A stretch of 64,000 nt of DNA from assembly GCF_046736075.1 (NCBI RefSeq), contig NZ_CP177163.1:3348001-3412000 (forward strand), given 5' to 3'. The translations under genes and the position numbers were made by a program. How positions within the stretch are numbered: the stretch's first letter is position 1; every line of letters starts with the position of its first letter. Positions 54,378 through 63,505 of the stretch are shown in pieces. The notes under the pieces are model-generated. The model was given only the letters and a program-made list of their open reading frames with translations. It had not been told where the DNA came from and ran no database searches. Origin of the DNA: Stenotrophomonas sp046736075 (GTDB lineage: Bacteria > Pseudomonadota > Gammaproteobacteria > Xanthomonadales > Xanthomonadaceae).

Positions 54378-55059
54378 CGGCCCACTGCCGCAGCAGGTTG
54401 TGATACACGCCGGTGAGATTGACCAGCGCGGGGTGTTCGGGGTGATCGTGGGTGAGGCGGCGGATGGACACGTCCAGGTCCCACATCAGGCGGCGCTGGC
54501 CGTCGTCGCGCAGCATGCTCTGGATCCAGAAGAAGGACGCCAGCCGCGCCCCGGCGGTGACCGGGGTGACCTGGTGCAGGCTGGTGCCGGGGTAGAGCAC
54601 CATGTGGCCGGCCGGCAGCTTGACCCGCTGGTTGCCGTAGGTGTCTTCGATGACCAGTTCGCCCCCCTCGTACTCGTCCGGATCGCTCAGGAACAGGGTG
54701 GCCGACAGGTCGGTGCGCACCGGCTGCGGCTGGCCGGCGGCGCTGTAGTCGTAGCGCACGGCGTTGTCCACATGGAACCCGAACGTCTGCCCCGGCTGGT
54801 AGCAGTTGAACAGCGGCGGGAAGATGCGGCGCGGCAGTGCGGCGGAGAAGAAGGTGCTGTTGCGGCCGAGCGCGTCGAGGATGATCGAGCCGATCGCGCG
54901 GGCGGCCGGGTCGGCCTCGGGCAACTGCAGGTTGTGCTTGGCCTGCGCGGACTGATAGCCCGCCGTCAGGCGCCCGTCGGTCCAGCCGGCGGTGGCCAGT
55001 TGCCGGCGGGCCAGGCTGACCTGCTCGGCGGTGAGAACGTCGGGAATGTGCAGCAGCAT
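54370..55059 (-). CDS. piuC: PiuC/YbiX-type PKHD 2-oxoglutarate-Fe(II) hydroxylase
   Basis: A protein of 229 residues starting at ATG 55059. Iron ligands: His and Asp in 'FGFHVDNAVRYD', the second His in 'GTSLHQVTP', and a 2-oxoglutarate Arg in 'GARLASFF'. It is expected to hydroxylate a substrate linked to siderophore use; the target is unknown. It lies 49 bases downstream of the PiuA-like receptor. Confidence 0.92.
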   Translation of the reverse strand: MLLHIPDVLTAEQVSLARRQLATAGWTDGRLTAGYQSAQAKHNLQLPEADPAARAIGSIILDALGRNSTFFSAALPRRIFPPLFNCYQPGQTFGFHVDNAVRYDYSAAGQPQPVRTDLSATLFLSDPDEYEGGELVIEDTYGNQRVKLPAGHMVLYPGTSLHQVTPVTAGARLASFFWIQSMLRDDGQRRLMWDLDVSIRRLTHDHPEHPALVNLTGVYHNLLRQWADV

Positions 55060-55108
55060 GGTCGGCTCCAACACCTCCCGCGCAGGCGCGCGGGAGGTGG
55101 CGTGTGGC

Positions 55109-57394
55109 TTAGAACTTGAAGTTGAACGCCAGCGTTGCCGAACGGCCCGGCGCGATGGCGGCGAAGTGCGAAGCGTACGCCTTGGTGAAGTAGGTTTTGT
55201 TGGTCAGGTTCTGCACGTTCAACTGCAGGCTGTAGCGCGGGTTGAACTGGTAGCCCACCATCGCGTCCCAGCGGGTGTACGACGGCACCCACTTGGTGTT
55301 GTTGACGTTGCCGTACACCTTGTCCACGTAGTTGGCGCCGGCGCCCAGGCTCAGGCCGGGCACGAACGACGGGGCCCAGGTGGTCCACAGGCTGGCGCTG
55401 TGCTTGGCGGTGTTGGGGAACTGGTTGCCGTTGTACGGCGAAGGCACGTACACGCCGTTGACCAGCAGGAAGCCGTTGTCCTCGACCACCGCATCCAGGT
55501 AGGTGTAGCCACCGAACACCTGCCAGCCCTCCACGATGGTGCCGCTGAAGCCGATCTCGGCGCCCTTGACCTTCTTGCGGCCCGCGTTCTGGGTGGTGCC
55601 CGCGTCGCTGAGCACGCGCGCGTTGGTCATCTCGGTCTCGAAGATCGCACCGGTCAGCGACAGGCGGGCATCGAACAGGTCCCACTTGGTGCCCAGCTCG
55701 ATGTTGCGGCTGCGCTGCGGTTCGAGATCCTTGATGGTGGCGGTGATGCCGTCGGCGCCGTCGCCGGCATCCACGCCCACCGGCGTGGACGAGGTGCCCC
55801 ACGACAGGTAGATGCTGCCGTTGGCGACCGGCTTGTAGACCAGCCCGGCCTGGCCATTCCAGAACGAGGTGTCGTTGCGCAGGTGCTGCGCGTTGGCCGC
55901 CGCGGTCGGGCTGAACAGGTGGGTGCTGTAGTCGTCGAAGCGCGCGCCCAGGTTCAGCATCCACTGTTCGCTGAAGCTGATGGTGTCGAACACATAGGCG
56001 GACGTGGTGCGGGTGGTCTGGCGCGCATCGTTGAGCGGGTTGCTGCGGGTGACGGTGTGGGTCGCCGACCACGGGTCGTTCGGGTTCGGGTTGGTCAGGT
56101 CGGTGCAGTTGTAACCGGTGGCCGCGCCGGTGGTCGGGCAGCTCTGGTTGCCGGTGACCGGGTTGTTGGTGCCGCCGGTGGTCTGGCCGTTCGGGCGCAC
56201 CACGTCGCCGATCACGTAGTTGCCGCGTACGGTCTTCTCATCGCTGTATTCCACGCCGGCCGTGAAGCTGTGGCGCAGCGGGCCGGTCTCCAGCTCGCCG
56301 GTGACGCTGGTCTGGTTGACGAAGCTGTCGGTCTGCGTGGCGCGCGAGTTGGTGCGGCGCCAGATCGTGCCGAACAGGTTCGGGTTGCCCTTGCTGTCGT
56401 CCGGCTGGGTCCACAGGTAGTCGTTGCGGGTGTCGCCGTAGCGGGTGATGTTGCGCAGGACGATGCCGCCGAAGTCGTGCGACAGATTCAGCGTGGTGAT
56501 GTCTGCCTTGGTCTTCTGGAAATCGCGGTCCACCAGGCCGTAGAACGCATCGCGGTTGGTCACGATCGGGCTGCCGTCGCCGTTCAGCTGCAGGTTGGGG
56601 CCACTGGTGAACGGGTTGTTGTACGGGAAGCCGCCGGCGTCGGGCAGGTCGTCGGTTTCCATGTGGTAGTGGCTGATCACCGCCTGGGTCGGACCGTTCA
56701 GGCCGAACGCCAGCGACGGCGCGATGCCCCAGCGGCTGCTGTTGACCGCGTCGCGGCCGGCCACATCGGCATCGTGGCTCATGATGTTCACGCGGGCGGC
56801 GATGCCGTCACCGATCACCTGGTTTGCATCCAGCGTGCCGCGGCGGTAGCTGTCGGTGCCGGCGGCCAGCGAGCCCTGCACGAAGTTGTCCAGCTTCGGG
56901 GTCTTGCTGACCAGGCTGATGGTGCCGCCAGCCGAGCCGCGGCCGGAGTAGGCCGAGCTCGGGCCCTTGACCACGTCGATCTGCTCGATCGCGAACACTT
57001 CGCGGGTCTGGCTGCCGGCATCGCGCAGGCCGTCCACGTAGATGTCCGACGCCGAGTCGAAGCCACGGATGAAGGGACGGTCGCCGGTCGGGTTGCCGCC
57101 TTCACCGGCGCCGAAGGTGATGCCGGGGACGGTGCGCAGCGCATCGAGCAGGGTGGTGGCGGCGGTCTGCTCGATCACCTGCTGGGAAATCACACTGACC
57201 GACTTGGGGGTGTCCAGCAGCGGCGCGGTGAACTTGGACGACTGCGCGCGCACGCGTTCACCGTGCACATCCACGCCATCCAGTTCGGTGGCGCGCTGCG
57301 GATCGGTGGCGGCATCGGTCTCGGCGTGGGCCAGGGCGGGGGCGGCGATGGCCAGCAGCAGGGCGGACGACAGCGGAGTGGGGCGGACGGTCAT
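55109..57394 (-). CDS. piuA: TonB-dependent siderophore receptor, Fiu/PiuA-like
   Basis: A protein of 761 residues starting at ATG 57394, with AGGAAA eight bases upstream. A signal peptide ends near 'PALAHAE'; the plug has 'SVSVISQQVIEQTAATTLLDALRTVPGI' (in pieces) and 'RPFIRGFDSASDIYVDG'. The C-terminus ends in Phe ('SATLAFNFKF'). Followed by piuC, which is typical of Fiu/PiuA receptors that take up catechol iron and siderophore-linked beta-lactams. Confidence 0.9.
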   Translation of the reverse strand: MTVRPTPLSSALLLAIAAPALAHAETDAATDPQRATELDGVDVHGERVRAQSSKFTAPLLDTPKSVSVISQQVIEQTAATTLLDALRTVPGITFGAGEGGNPTGDRPFIRGFDSASDIYVDGLRDAGSQTREVFAIEQIDVVKGPSSAYSGRGSAGGTISLVSKTPKLDNFVQGSLAAGTDSYRRGTLDANQVIGDGIAARVNIMSHDADVAGRDAVNSSRWGIAPSLAFGLNGPTQAVISHYHMETDDLPDAGGFPYNNPFTSGPNLQLNGDGSPIVTNRDAFYGLVDRDFQKTKADITTLNLSHDFGGIVLRNITRYGDTRNDYLWTQPDDSKGNPNLFGTIWRRTNSRATQTDSFVNQTSVTGELETGPLRHSFTAGVEYSDEKTVRGNYVIGDVVRPNGQTTGGTNNPVTGNQSCPTTGAATGYNCTDLTNPNPNDPWSATHTVTRSNPLNDARQTTRTTSAYVFDTISFSEQWMLNLGARFDDYSTHLFSPTAAANAQHLRNDTSFWNGQAGLVYKPVANGSIYLSWGTSSTPVGVDAGDGADGITATIKDLEPQRSRNIELGTKWDLFDARLSLTGAIFETEMTNARVLSDAGTTQNAGRKKVKGAEIGFSGTIVEGWQVFGGYTYLDAVVEDNGFLLVNGVYVPSPYNGNQFPNTAKHSASLWTTWAPSFVPGLSLGAGANYVDKVYGNVNNTKWVPSYTRWDAMVGYQFNPRYSLQLNVQNLTNKTYFTKAYASHFAAIAPGRSATLAFNFKF

Positions 57395-57552
57395 GGGATT
57401 TCCTGGGGATACGGACAGGGGCCGGAACAGGCGGAGCGTCGCGGCCGGTGGGTGTGGGGCGGGAAGACAGCAGACATGAGCGGGCAGGCACGGCCCACAA
57501 CGCCGCGGCGCGCAGGCGTGCAGGGCATCAACGCAGGGCGTTGACGCCGGGA

Positions 57553-57966
57553 TCAGGCGTAGGGAGGGGCGTGGCCGGGATTGAGCCGCAGCGCGGGTTC
57601 CAGCCGCTGCCAGCGCAGCGCGTCGGCGCGCCACAGCGGTACCCGGGCGATCCACGGGGTACGGTGGCTGGCGCGGCGGGTGGCAGTGCTGTCCGACTCG
57701 GCGTCGCCGCCGGCCTCGCTGCCCAGGCCGGCCGCGTGCACCACCTCGGGGCCTGGAGCAGGCGCCGGCGGGGCATGGGAGATGAGGCTGGGGGCGCTGT
57801 GGCCCGGCGCATCGAACGCAGCGGCGGGGTTGCCGGGCGCGCCCGGCCGGCCATTGCCGCCCAGCCACGCCAGGCCCAGCAGCACCACGCAGAGCGTGGC
57901 CCACAGGGCGGCGATACCGAAGCGGGGGCGGCGACGAAGCACGAAGGACCGGGCAGGAGCGGCCAA
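57553..57966 (-). CDS. Hypothetical one-helix protein upstream of the PiuA-like receptor
   Basis: A protein of about 137 residues taking TTG 57966 (or GTG 57942). A single N-terminal helix ('FGIAALWATLCVVLLGLAWLGG') is followed by a Pro/Ala-rich tail. No family is recognised. A hairpin TCAACGC-AGG-GCGTTGA lies just past the stop (57530-57546). It resembles the 53061 protein in size, topology and place before a receptor gene. A longer frame from 58010 in another phase overlaps it and is judged the shadow. Confidence 0.45.
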   Translation of the reverse strand: MAAPARSFVLRRRPRFGIAALWATLCVVLLGLAWLGGNGRPGAPGNPAAAFDAPGHSAPSLISHAPPAPAPGPEVVHAAGLGSEAGGDAESDSTATRRASHRTPWIARVPLWRADALRWQRLEPALRLNPGHAPPYA

Positions 57967-58038
57967 AGCGCCGCAATGCCTATGTTAATAGCAACAATTC
58001 GCGTTATCAAAGACCCGCCATTCAGGCGTCAAAACCGG

Positions 58039-58371
58039 TCAGTCGCGGTCGTCGCGGGTCCAGACCGCATCGTGTTCGCGCTTGACCGGGAACCGGGACA
58101 CCGGCGAGTAGGCCGGCGCACACAGGGCGCGGCCGTCGCGGATGTCGAAGCGCGCCCCGTGCAGCACGCACTCGATGCTGCCCTCGGCGGTGTCGAAGGT
58201 GCCCGAGGACAGCTCGAACTCGTCATGCGTGCACTGGTCTTCCAGCGCATACAGCTCGCCGTCCAGGTTGAACACCACGATCGGCGTGCCGGTCACTTCG
58301 TCGAAGGTGCTCTTCATCTCGCCCGGCAGCAGCTCGGCGCTGGCGCAGACGAAGGTCCAGGTCTCGCTCAT
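58039..58371 (-). CDS. Rieske [2Fe-2S] ferredoxin-type protein
   Basis: A protein of 110 residues starting at ATG 58371. The Rieske ligands are Cys and His in 'QCTHDEFE' and 'CVLHGARFD'. The fold is of the small ferredoxin subunits of dioxygenases. No oxygenase is nearby, and it ends the heme operon, so it may supply electrons to heme oxygenase. It overlaps the GNAT gene by four bases (ATGA). Confidence 0.88.
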   Translation of the reverse strand: MSETWTFVCASAELLPGEMKSTFDEVTGTPIVVFNLDGELYALEDQCTHDEFELSSGTFDTAEGSIECVLHGARFDIRDGRALCAPAYSPVSRFPVKREHDAVWTRDDRD

Positions 58372-58904
58372 GCCTGGGCCACCAGCGGCTTTTCGAGGAT
58401 CTCGAACTGCAGGTCGTCGCGCTTGGGAATGCCGAAACGCGCGTCGCCGTAGGGGAACGGCTTCTTGATTCCGGTGCGGCGGTAGCCACGGCGCTCGTAG
58501 AAGGCGATCAGCTCGTCGCGGATGTCGATCACCGTCATCTGCATCACGTCCAGTTGCCACGTCGCGGCTGCATGGGCTTCGGCAGCGTCCATCACCTGCT
58601 TGCCCACGCCGCCGCCCTGCAGGGTCGGTTCGACCGCGAACATGCCGAAATAGCCCTTGCCGTGGTCGTCGGCCACGTGCGCGCAGGCCAGCAGCCGGCC
58701 CTCGCGTTCGGCCAGCAGGATGGTGCTGCGCGGGCGTTCGATATCGGCCTGCAGGCCCTGCGGGTCGATGCGGGCGCCGTCGAGCATGTCCGCTTCGGTG
58801 GTCCAGCCGGCGCGGCTGGCATCGCCCCGGTAGGCAGACGTGACAAGGGCAACGAGGGCGGGGATGTCGGCCAGCGTGGCCGCACGGAAGGTGAGGGTGG
58901 TCAT
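58368..58904 (-). CDS. GNAT family N-acetyltransferase
   Basis: A protein of 178 residues from ATG 58904 (ATG 58913 possible). The acetyl-CoA site is 'MFAVEPTLQGGGVGKQVMDAAE' (in pieces, with Q-x-x-G-x-G). The acceptor substrate is unknown. It is coupled with the Rieske gene and follows the TonB fusion. Confidence 0.88.
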   Translation of the reverse strand: MTTLTFRAATLADIPALVALVTSAYRGDASRAGWTTEADMLDGARIDPQGLQADIERPRSTILLAEREGRLLACAHVADDHGKGYFGMFAVEPTLQGGGVGKQVMDAAEAHAAATWQLDVMQMTVIDIRDELIAFYERRGYRRTGIKKPFPYGDARFGIPKRDDLQFEILEKPLVAQA

Positions 58905-58965
58905 GGGGCACATTCTAGGCGGGCGTGCGCGGACCCGGAACCCGCCGTCGCCGTGTCGCCCACCC

Positions 58966-60099
58966 TCAGCGCATGAAAAACTCCACCGGGAACGACAGTT
59001 CCACCGGCGCCGGGCGTTCGTCGGGCACGGCCGGCAGCGGCGCGGCGCGGCGGAAGGTTTCCAGTGCGGCCTGGTCGAGCAGCGGGAAGCCGGACGACTG
59101 TTCCAGCGACAGCGCCAGCAGGGTGCCGTTGCGGGCCAGGCTCACGCGGACCTGCGCGATGCCTTCCTGGCGCCGCGCGCGCGCTGCATTGGGGTAGCGG
59201 CGGAAGCGCTCCAGCCGTGCCATGACGCGGCCTTCCCAGCTGTCGCGGCCGGGCGTGGCTTCACTGGGGCCGGGCGGCAGCGGCGGGGTGACCGGCGCGG
59301 CGGCGACCGAGGCCTCCTGCTGCCGCGGGGCAGGCGATTCAACGGTGGGCAGCGGTGGCGTCGGCGGCGGAATCACCCAGTTCGCCGCGGCGCGCGGCGG
59401 AGTGTCCGGCAGCGGGCGGGGCGGCTCGGGCTTCTGCTTCTGCACCGATGCAGCCGTGCTCGGGGTGGGCGCAACGATCTCTTCCAGCGGCACTTCCGGC
59501 GCGCGGGGGGGCAACAGCACCAACTGCGTGCGCTCGGCCGGCGGGGGTGGCAGGTCCGGCGCGGTGTGCGCGCGGGTCCACAGCAGCAGGGCGACGAAGG
59601 TGACGTGGGCCAGGGCCGTGAACACGGCGGCGAGGCCGTGCGCGTGACGCTCGGCGAACTGCAGCAGCCGGCTGGGCGGGGTGCCGCGCGGTACCGGGCG
59701 GCACAGCAGGTACAGCGCGCACCCACCCATGCCGATGGCCACGGCGATCCACAGCACGAACGAGGGATGGGCGAAGTACCAGAACGTGGCGAAGCCGAAC
59801 GCCATGCCGCCGCAGGCGAAGGCCTTGGCGCGGCGAGACATCGCCCCCTGCTCGCGCCACAGCACCAGTGGCGGGCCGAATCGGGGGTGCTGCAGCAGCC
59901 AGCGCTCGAAGCGGGGCGACGATCTGCCGAAGCAGGCCGCCGCCAGGATCATGAAAATGGTGGTGGGCATCACCGGCAGCAGCGCGCCGATGATGCCCAG
60001 GCCCACCATCAGCAGCCCGAGCAGCAGGTAACCGACGCGCACCACGCGGTGGCGTGGGCGGGCGGCCGGGATGGCGAGGGTGGGCAGGGTGGCGTCCAT
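58966..60099 (-). CDS. YbaN (DUF454)-TonB C-terminal domain fusion
   Basis: About 377 residues from ATG 60099; the heme oxygenase stop TGA is two bases away (TGAGATG). The N-terminal 130 residues or so match YbaN/DUF454 ('RVGYLLLGLLMVGLGIIGALLPVMPTTIF', in pieces). Then comes another membrane helix ('AAVFTALAHVTFVALLLW'), a Pro-rich linker and a TonB C-terminal domain ('WEGRVMARLERFRRYPNAARARR', in pieces, and 'EQSSGFPLLDQAALE'). The TonB part gives proton-motive energy to outer-membrane receptors. The DUF454 fusion is unusual and the window shows no ExbB or ExbD. Confidence 0.85.
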   Translation of the reverse strand: MDATLPTLAIPAARPRHRVVRVGYLLLGLLMVGLGIIGALLPVMPTTIFMILAAACFGRSSPRFERWLLQHPRFGPPLVLWREQGAMSRRAKAFACGGMAFGFATFWYFAHPSFVLWIAVAIGMGGCALYLLCRPVPRGTPPSRLLQFAERHAHGLAAVFTALAHVTFVALLLWTRAHTAPDLPPPPAERTQLVLLPPRAPEVPLEEIVAPTPSTAASVQKQKPEPPRPLPDTPPRAAANWVIPPPTPPLPTVESPAPRQQEASVAAAPVTPPLPPGPSEATPGRDSWEGRVMARLERFRRYPNAARARRQEGIAQVRVSLARNGTLLALSLEQSSGFPLLDQAALETFRRAAPLPAVPDERPAPVELSFPVEFFMR

Positions 60100-60100
60100 C

Positions 60101-60697
60101 TCAGGCAGCGAACGCCTGTTCGACATAGCCGTGCACGCGCACGAATGCCTGGGTGGCGCCGTCGATCATGTGCTGCTCCTGCGCCGGGTCCAGTGCGGCG
60201 CCGTCCAGCGCGGCGGTGAACTGCCGCCAGTGCCGCGCGCGCCCTTCCGGATGCCCGGCCAGGTGACGCGCTCCGCGGGTTTCATCCAGGCCGATGCGTG
60301 CGGCCAGCTTGAACAGAATCGCCGCGCCGAGGTTGGAACCCTCGGCGACGTACAGCCATCCCAGCGCCGTGGCCAGATCGACGTCGGCCGGCAGTGCGCG
60401 GCCGTCATCGGCCGGTACCGGTTCGCCGAGATCGGCCAGATCGGCCACCAGCTCCTGCAGGCGGTGGCGCTCGGCCAGATCGTCCACCAGCGCGTGCAGC
60501 GCCGGCATCGCGTACAGCGCGGCGATGTCGCGGTGGAAGCGGTACTGCACGCGCAGGAAGCGGCGGTAGTTGTCGGTGGACGCGAACGGGTCGCCACGCA
60601 TGATGCGCTGGTCGAGCCGGTCGTGGGTGGCGTGGGTCGCCGCCTTCAATCGCTGGCTGCGGGTGGGTGTGGCGGCAATGGGGGATGTCGTGGACAT
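60101..60697 (-). CDS. hemO: Heme oxygenase (HemO/PigA-like)
   Basis: A protein of 198 residues, with GGAG nine bases before ATG 60697. The likely proximal heme ligand is His25 in 'THATHDRLDQ', and the distal-helix 'GWLYVAEGSNLGA' is characteristic of the bacterial family. It opens heme to biliverdin and frees iron. It is 13 bases downstream of the receptor stop and upstream of the TonB fusion. Confidence 0.9.
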   Translation of the reverse strand: MSTTSPIAATPTRSQRLKAATHATHDRLDQRIMRGDPFASTDNYRRFLRVQYRFHRDIAALYAMPALHALVDDLAERHRLQELVADLADLGEPVPADDGRALPADVDLATALGWLYVAEGSNLGAAILFKLAARIGLDETRGARHLAGHPEGRARHWRQFTAALDGAALDPAQEQHMIDGATQAFVRVHGYVEQAFAA

Positions 60698-60710
60698 GGG
60701 CGGGCGCTCC

Positions 60711-63413
60711 TTAGAAGTTCACGGTGAAGCCCAACCGCACCGTGCGCCCCGGCGAGGCCATCAGGCCCAGCGTCATGGCGTCCATGTAGTAGCGGTCGGT
60801 GAGGTTGTCGACGGTGAGGTCGAGGGCGACGTGGTCGTTGAGGCGGTAGTTGGCGAACAGGTCCACCAGCACGTAGGAGCCCCAATCCACCACGGGGATC
60901 AGGCTGGCGCCGGCCTCGCGCATCGGCCGGTGGCCGGTGTAGCTGACCCGCGTGCCGGCGGTGAGGCGCTGCTCGAACTGGTGGGTGCCCAGGGTCAGCG
61001 CACCGGCCGCGCGCGGCGGGATGTGGTTGCTGGCATAGCTCTCGTTGACGCCGCCGGCGTGGCACGCCTCGGTCCGGGTGGGATACGCGCGGCCGCTGTG
61101 GCAGAAGTTGGTGTACGTGTAGTACGTGCCCGACAGCTCGCCGAAGAAGCGCGGCGTGCTGTACTCGGCGCTGAGCTCATAGCCCTTGAAGTCGGCGCGG
61201 TCGATGTTCTCGATCACCGGTGCGGAGACCCAGCCGTCCAGCTGCATCGTGGTGCGGGTCAGGTAGTCCTTCACGTGGTTGTCGAAGTAGGCCACCTTCA
61301 GGCGCGCCTTGTCGCTGCCGGTGAACAGGCCATCGCGCAGCAGGTTGACGCCGTACTCGCGGTTCTTGGCGTGCTCGGGACGCAGGTCCATCGGGCGCGT
61401 GGTCGGCACCGGGCCCGCGCTCGTCTCGAACAGCCCGGGCATGCGCATGGCTTCGGCGTAGCGCGCATACACCTGCACCCCGTCGATCGGCATCCAGGTC
61501 AGTGCGGCGATCGGCGTGGTGCCATTGCCACGCCCTTCCAGGTGCGTGGGCGTATAGGTGATCGGCCGCGTGTTCGACGGGACCTGGCTGATCAGGCGGT
61601 CGTAGCTTTTGTAGCGCGTGTGGCGCACCGCCGCGTCCACCTTCAGCCAGTCGGTGGGCACCCACTCACCGCTCAGGAAGGCGCTGCTTTCCTCGCGTTT
61701 GGCGTTGTTGCTGCTGAAGCTCTGCGTCTCGCTGATCGGGTGCACGTCTTCCTTGCCGTGCGTGAATCCGTACTGCAGCGCCATGTCGCCCCAGCCGGTG
61801 ATGAAGCGCGAGGTGTTGGTGGCGTCGATGCCCCAGCGTTCGGCCTGCCGGTAGGTCACTTCGATGTAGGTGAACTCCGGCGGCAGCGCCGGGAACGAGT
61901 AGGTGTTGCGGATCGTGTTGTCGAGCATCGTCTTCCAGGCGTTGGCCTTGAAGTCGATCAGGTCGTTGTCCGGGTTCCAGCGGTAACGCGCGGTCCAGGT
62001 ATCGGCGTCCACATCGCTCAGGGCCGACTGCAGCGCACCTTCGCCACGCAGGATCGCCGAGGGCATCAGCTCGCCGTAGCGGCTCTGGAACTTCATGTGG
62101 CCCAGCTCCAGCGCCTGGTGCGCGGTGGGCTTCCAGGTGCCTTTGAGCAGCCAGGACTGGTTGTCCACGGAGGTGTTGAGGACCTCCTCGCCGGCGCGGA
62201 AGCGGTTCAGGCCCTCGAAGCTGACCGTGGTGTACTCCACCCAGCGCCCGCGGCTGTCGGTGGTGCGCCGGGTGGAGAACACCGGTTCCGGCGCGTTGGG
62301 GCCGTTCTCGCCGGCGAAGTAGTTGCCGGTCTTGCGGCGCGCGTAGACGCCGACCACCTCGAACTGGTCCCAGCGCCTGGCCACGGCGAGGCTGCCGCTG
62401 CCGCCGGTGGGCGTGCCGGTGCTCGGGCGGTCCATGCCGGTGTCGTCGGCGAAGGAGGTCGGCACCGGCTGGCGGGTGCAGGTGCGGCCGCCCCCGCAGT
62501 CGGTCAGGAACTGCCCGCCGTTGCGCAGGCCGCCGGTGGTGTAGGCCGGGGGAGGCGAGGTGCTGTTGTCGCTGAAGCCGCCCTTGAGGCGGATGCCCCA
62601 GTCCTTGTCGCCGGTGATGATGTCCTCGGCGTTGAGCGTGCGCATGCTGACCACGCCGCCGATCGCGCCCACGCCTTCGGCGCCTGCGCTGGGGCCTTTC
62701 TCGATGTTGATGCCGCCGATCATGTCCGGATCGATGTAGCTGCGCCCGGCCACGCCGGCGTAGCCGCGGTACACGGTGACCTGCTGCTGGCTGCCGTCGA
62801 TCACCACCGGCACGCGGTTGAAGCCCTGCATGCCGCGGATGTTGAGATCCAGCGCGCCGGAGTTGCGGTTGTCACCGTTGAGCACGCCCGGCACGCTCTT
62901 GAAGATGTCGCCGGCCTGGGTGCCGCGGAAGCGCTCGATCTGCTCCTGCGACAGGTACGCGCCGGACTGCGGCGAGGCGTAGGGCCGGTCGGCCGGGTTG
63001 AGGCGGTCATTGCCCAGGAGCGTGCGGTTGCCCTGGTCGCCCTGCACGCGCAGTGTGCCCACGCGCTGCACGCCGTTGGCCGGCGCGCGCTGCACGGTGA
63101 GCGCGCCGCTGGCGGTGGTGGCCAGCTCCAGCCCGCTGCCCTGCAGAGCCTGCGCGGCGGCCTGCTCGGCGGACATGCGGCCCTCGATGGCCGGCGCGCG
63201 CAGGCCACGGACCAGGGCCGGGTCCACCGACAGGGTGCGCCCGGCATCGGCGGCGATGCGGTTCAACGTGGCACCCAGCGGGCCGGCCTCGATGCGGTAG
63301 TCCAGCGCGGCGGACGCGCTGGGTGCGGTCTGCGCGTGTACCAGCGGGGCGGTGGTGGCCAGCGACAGGGCCAGGGCGAGGCAGGAAGGGCGGAACAGGC
63401 GTGAGGCAGGCAT
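60711..63413 (-). CDS. STN-domain TonB-dependent receptor (HasR-like heme receptor)
   Basis: About 900 residues from ATG 63413; a frame from 63509 would overlap fecR by four bases but adds 32 residues without signal features. The signal peptide ('LALALSLATTAPLVHAQ') precedes an STN domain (about residues 30-110, 'ATLNRIAADAGRTLSVDPALV') that talks to a FecR anti-sigma factor. The plug has 'QAGDIFKSVPGVLNGD' and 'IRGMQGFNRVPVVIDG'. The barrel ends in 'VRLGFTVNF'. Position between fecR and hemO supports heme or hemophore uptake. Confidence 0.88.
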   Translation of the reverse strand: MPASRLFRPSCLALALSLATTAPLVHAQTAPSASAALDYRIEAGPLGATLNRIAADAGRTLSVDPALVRGLRAPAIEGRMSAEQAAAQALQGSGLELATTASGALTVQRAPANGVQRVGTLRVQGDQGNRTLLGNDRLNPADRPYASPQSGAYLSQEQIERFRGTQAGDIFKSVPGVLNGDNRNSGALDLNIRGMQGFNRVPVVIDGSQQQVTVYRGYAGVAGRSYIDPDMIGGINIEKGPSAGAEGVGAIGGVVSMRTLNAEDIITGDKDWGIRLKGGFSDNSTSPPPAYTTGGLRNGGQFLTDCGGGRTCTRQPVPTSFADDTGMDRPSTGTPTGGSGSLAVARRWDQFEVVGVYARRKTGNYFAGENGPNAPEPVFSTRRTTDSRGRWVEYTTVSFEGLNRFRAGEEVLNTSVDNQSWLLKGTWKPTAHQALELGHMKFQSRYGELMPSAILRGEGALQSALSDVDADTWTARYRWNPDNDLIDFKANAWKTMLDNTIRNTYSFPALPPEFTYIEVTYRQAERWGIDATNTSRFITGWGDMALQYGFTHGKEDVHPISETQSFSSNNAKREESSAFLSGEWVPTDWLKVDAAVRHTRYKSYDRLISQVPSNTRPITYTPTHLEGRGNGTTPIAALTWMPIDGVQVYARYAEAMRMPGLFETSAGPVPTTRPMDLRPEHAKNREYGVNLLRDGLFTGSDKARLKVAYFDNHVKDYLTRTTMQLDGWVSAPVIENIDRADFKGYELSAEYSTPRFFGELSGTYYTYTNFCHSGRAYPTRTEACHAGGVNESYASNHIPPRAAGALTLGTHQFEQRLTAGTRVSYTGHRPMREAGASLIPVVDWGSYVLVDLFANYRLNDHVALDLTVDNLTDRYYMDAMTLGLMASPGRTVRLGFTVNF

Positions 63414-63505
63414 CGATACGGCGTCCGAATAGGGGGTTCGGATAGAGGTGTGTATCGAGCGCGGAAAACCGGACACGGCGGCGGCAGAAAAATGAAAGTC
63501 GGCGT

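Noticed and set aside
50422..55119. A 1565-codon + strand frame antisense to a receptor, piuC and neighbours
   Set aside because: It is the mirror of at least four confident genes, has Val/Ala/Arg/Gly/Gln-rich composition and no ribosome site.
57984..58006. Possible third Fur box near GTTAATAGCAACAATTCGCG
   Set aside because: Only about eleven of nineteen positions fit the consensus, which is too weak to list beside the two better sites.
57528..58010. Overlapping frame starting MITRIVAINIG in front of the PiuA-like gene
   Set aside because: It is in a different phase from the more plausible one-helix protein at 57553-57966, with an Arg/Pro-rich tail.
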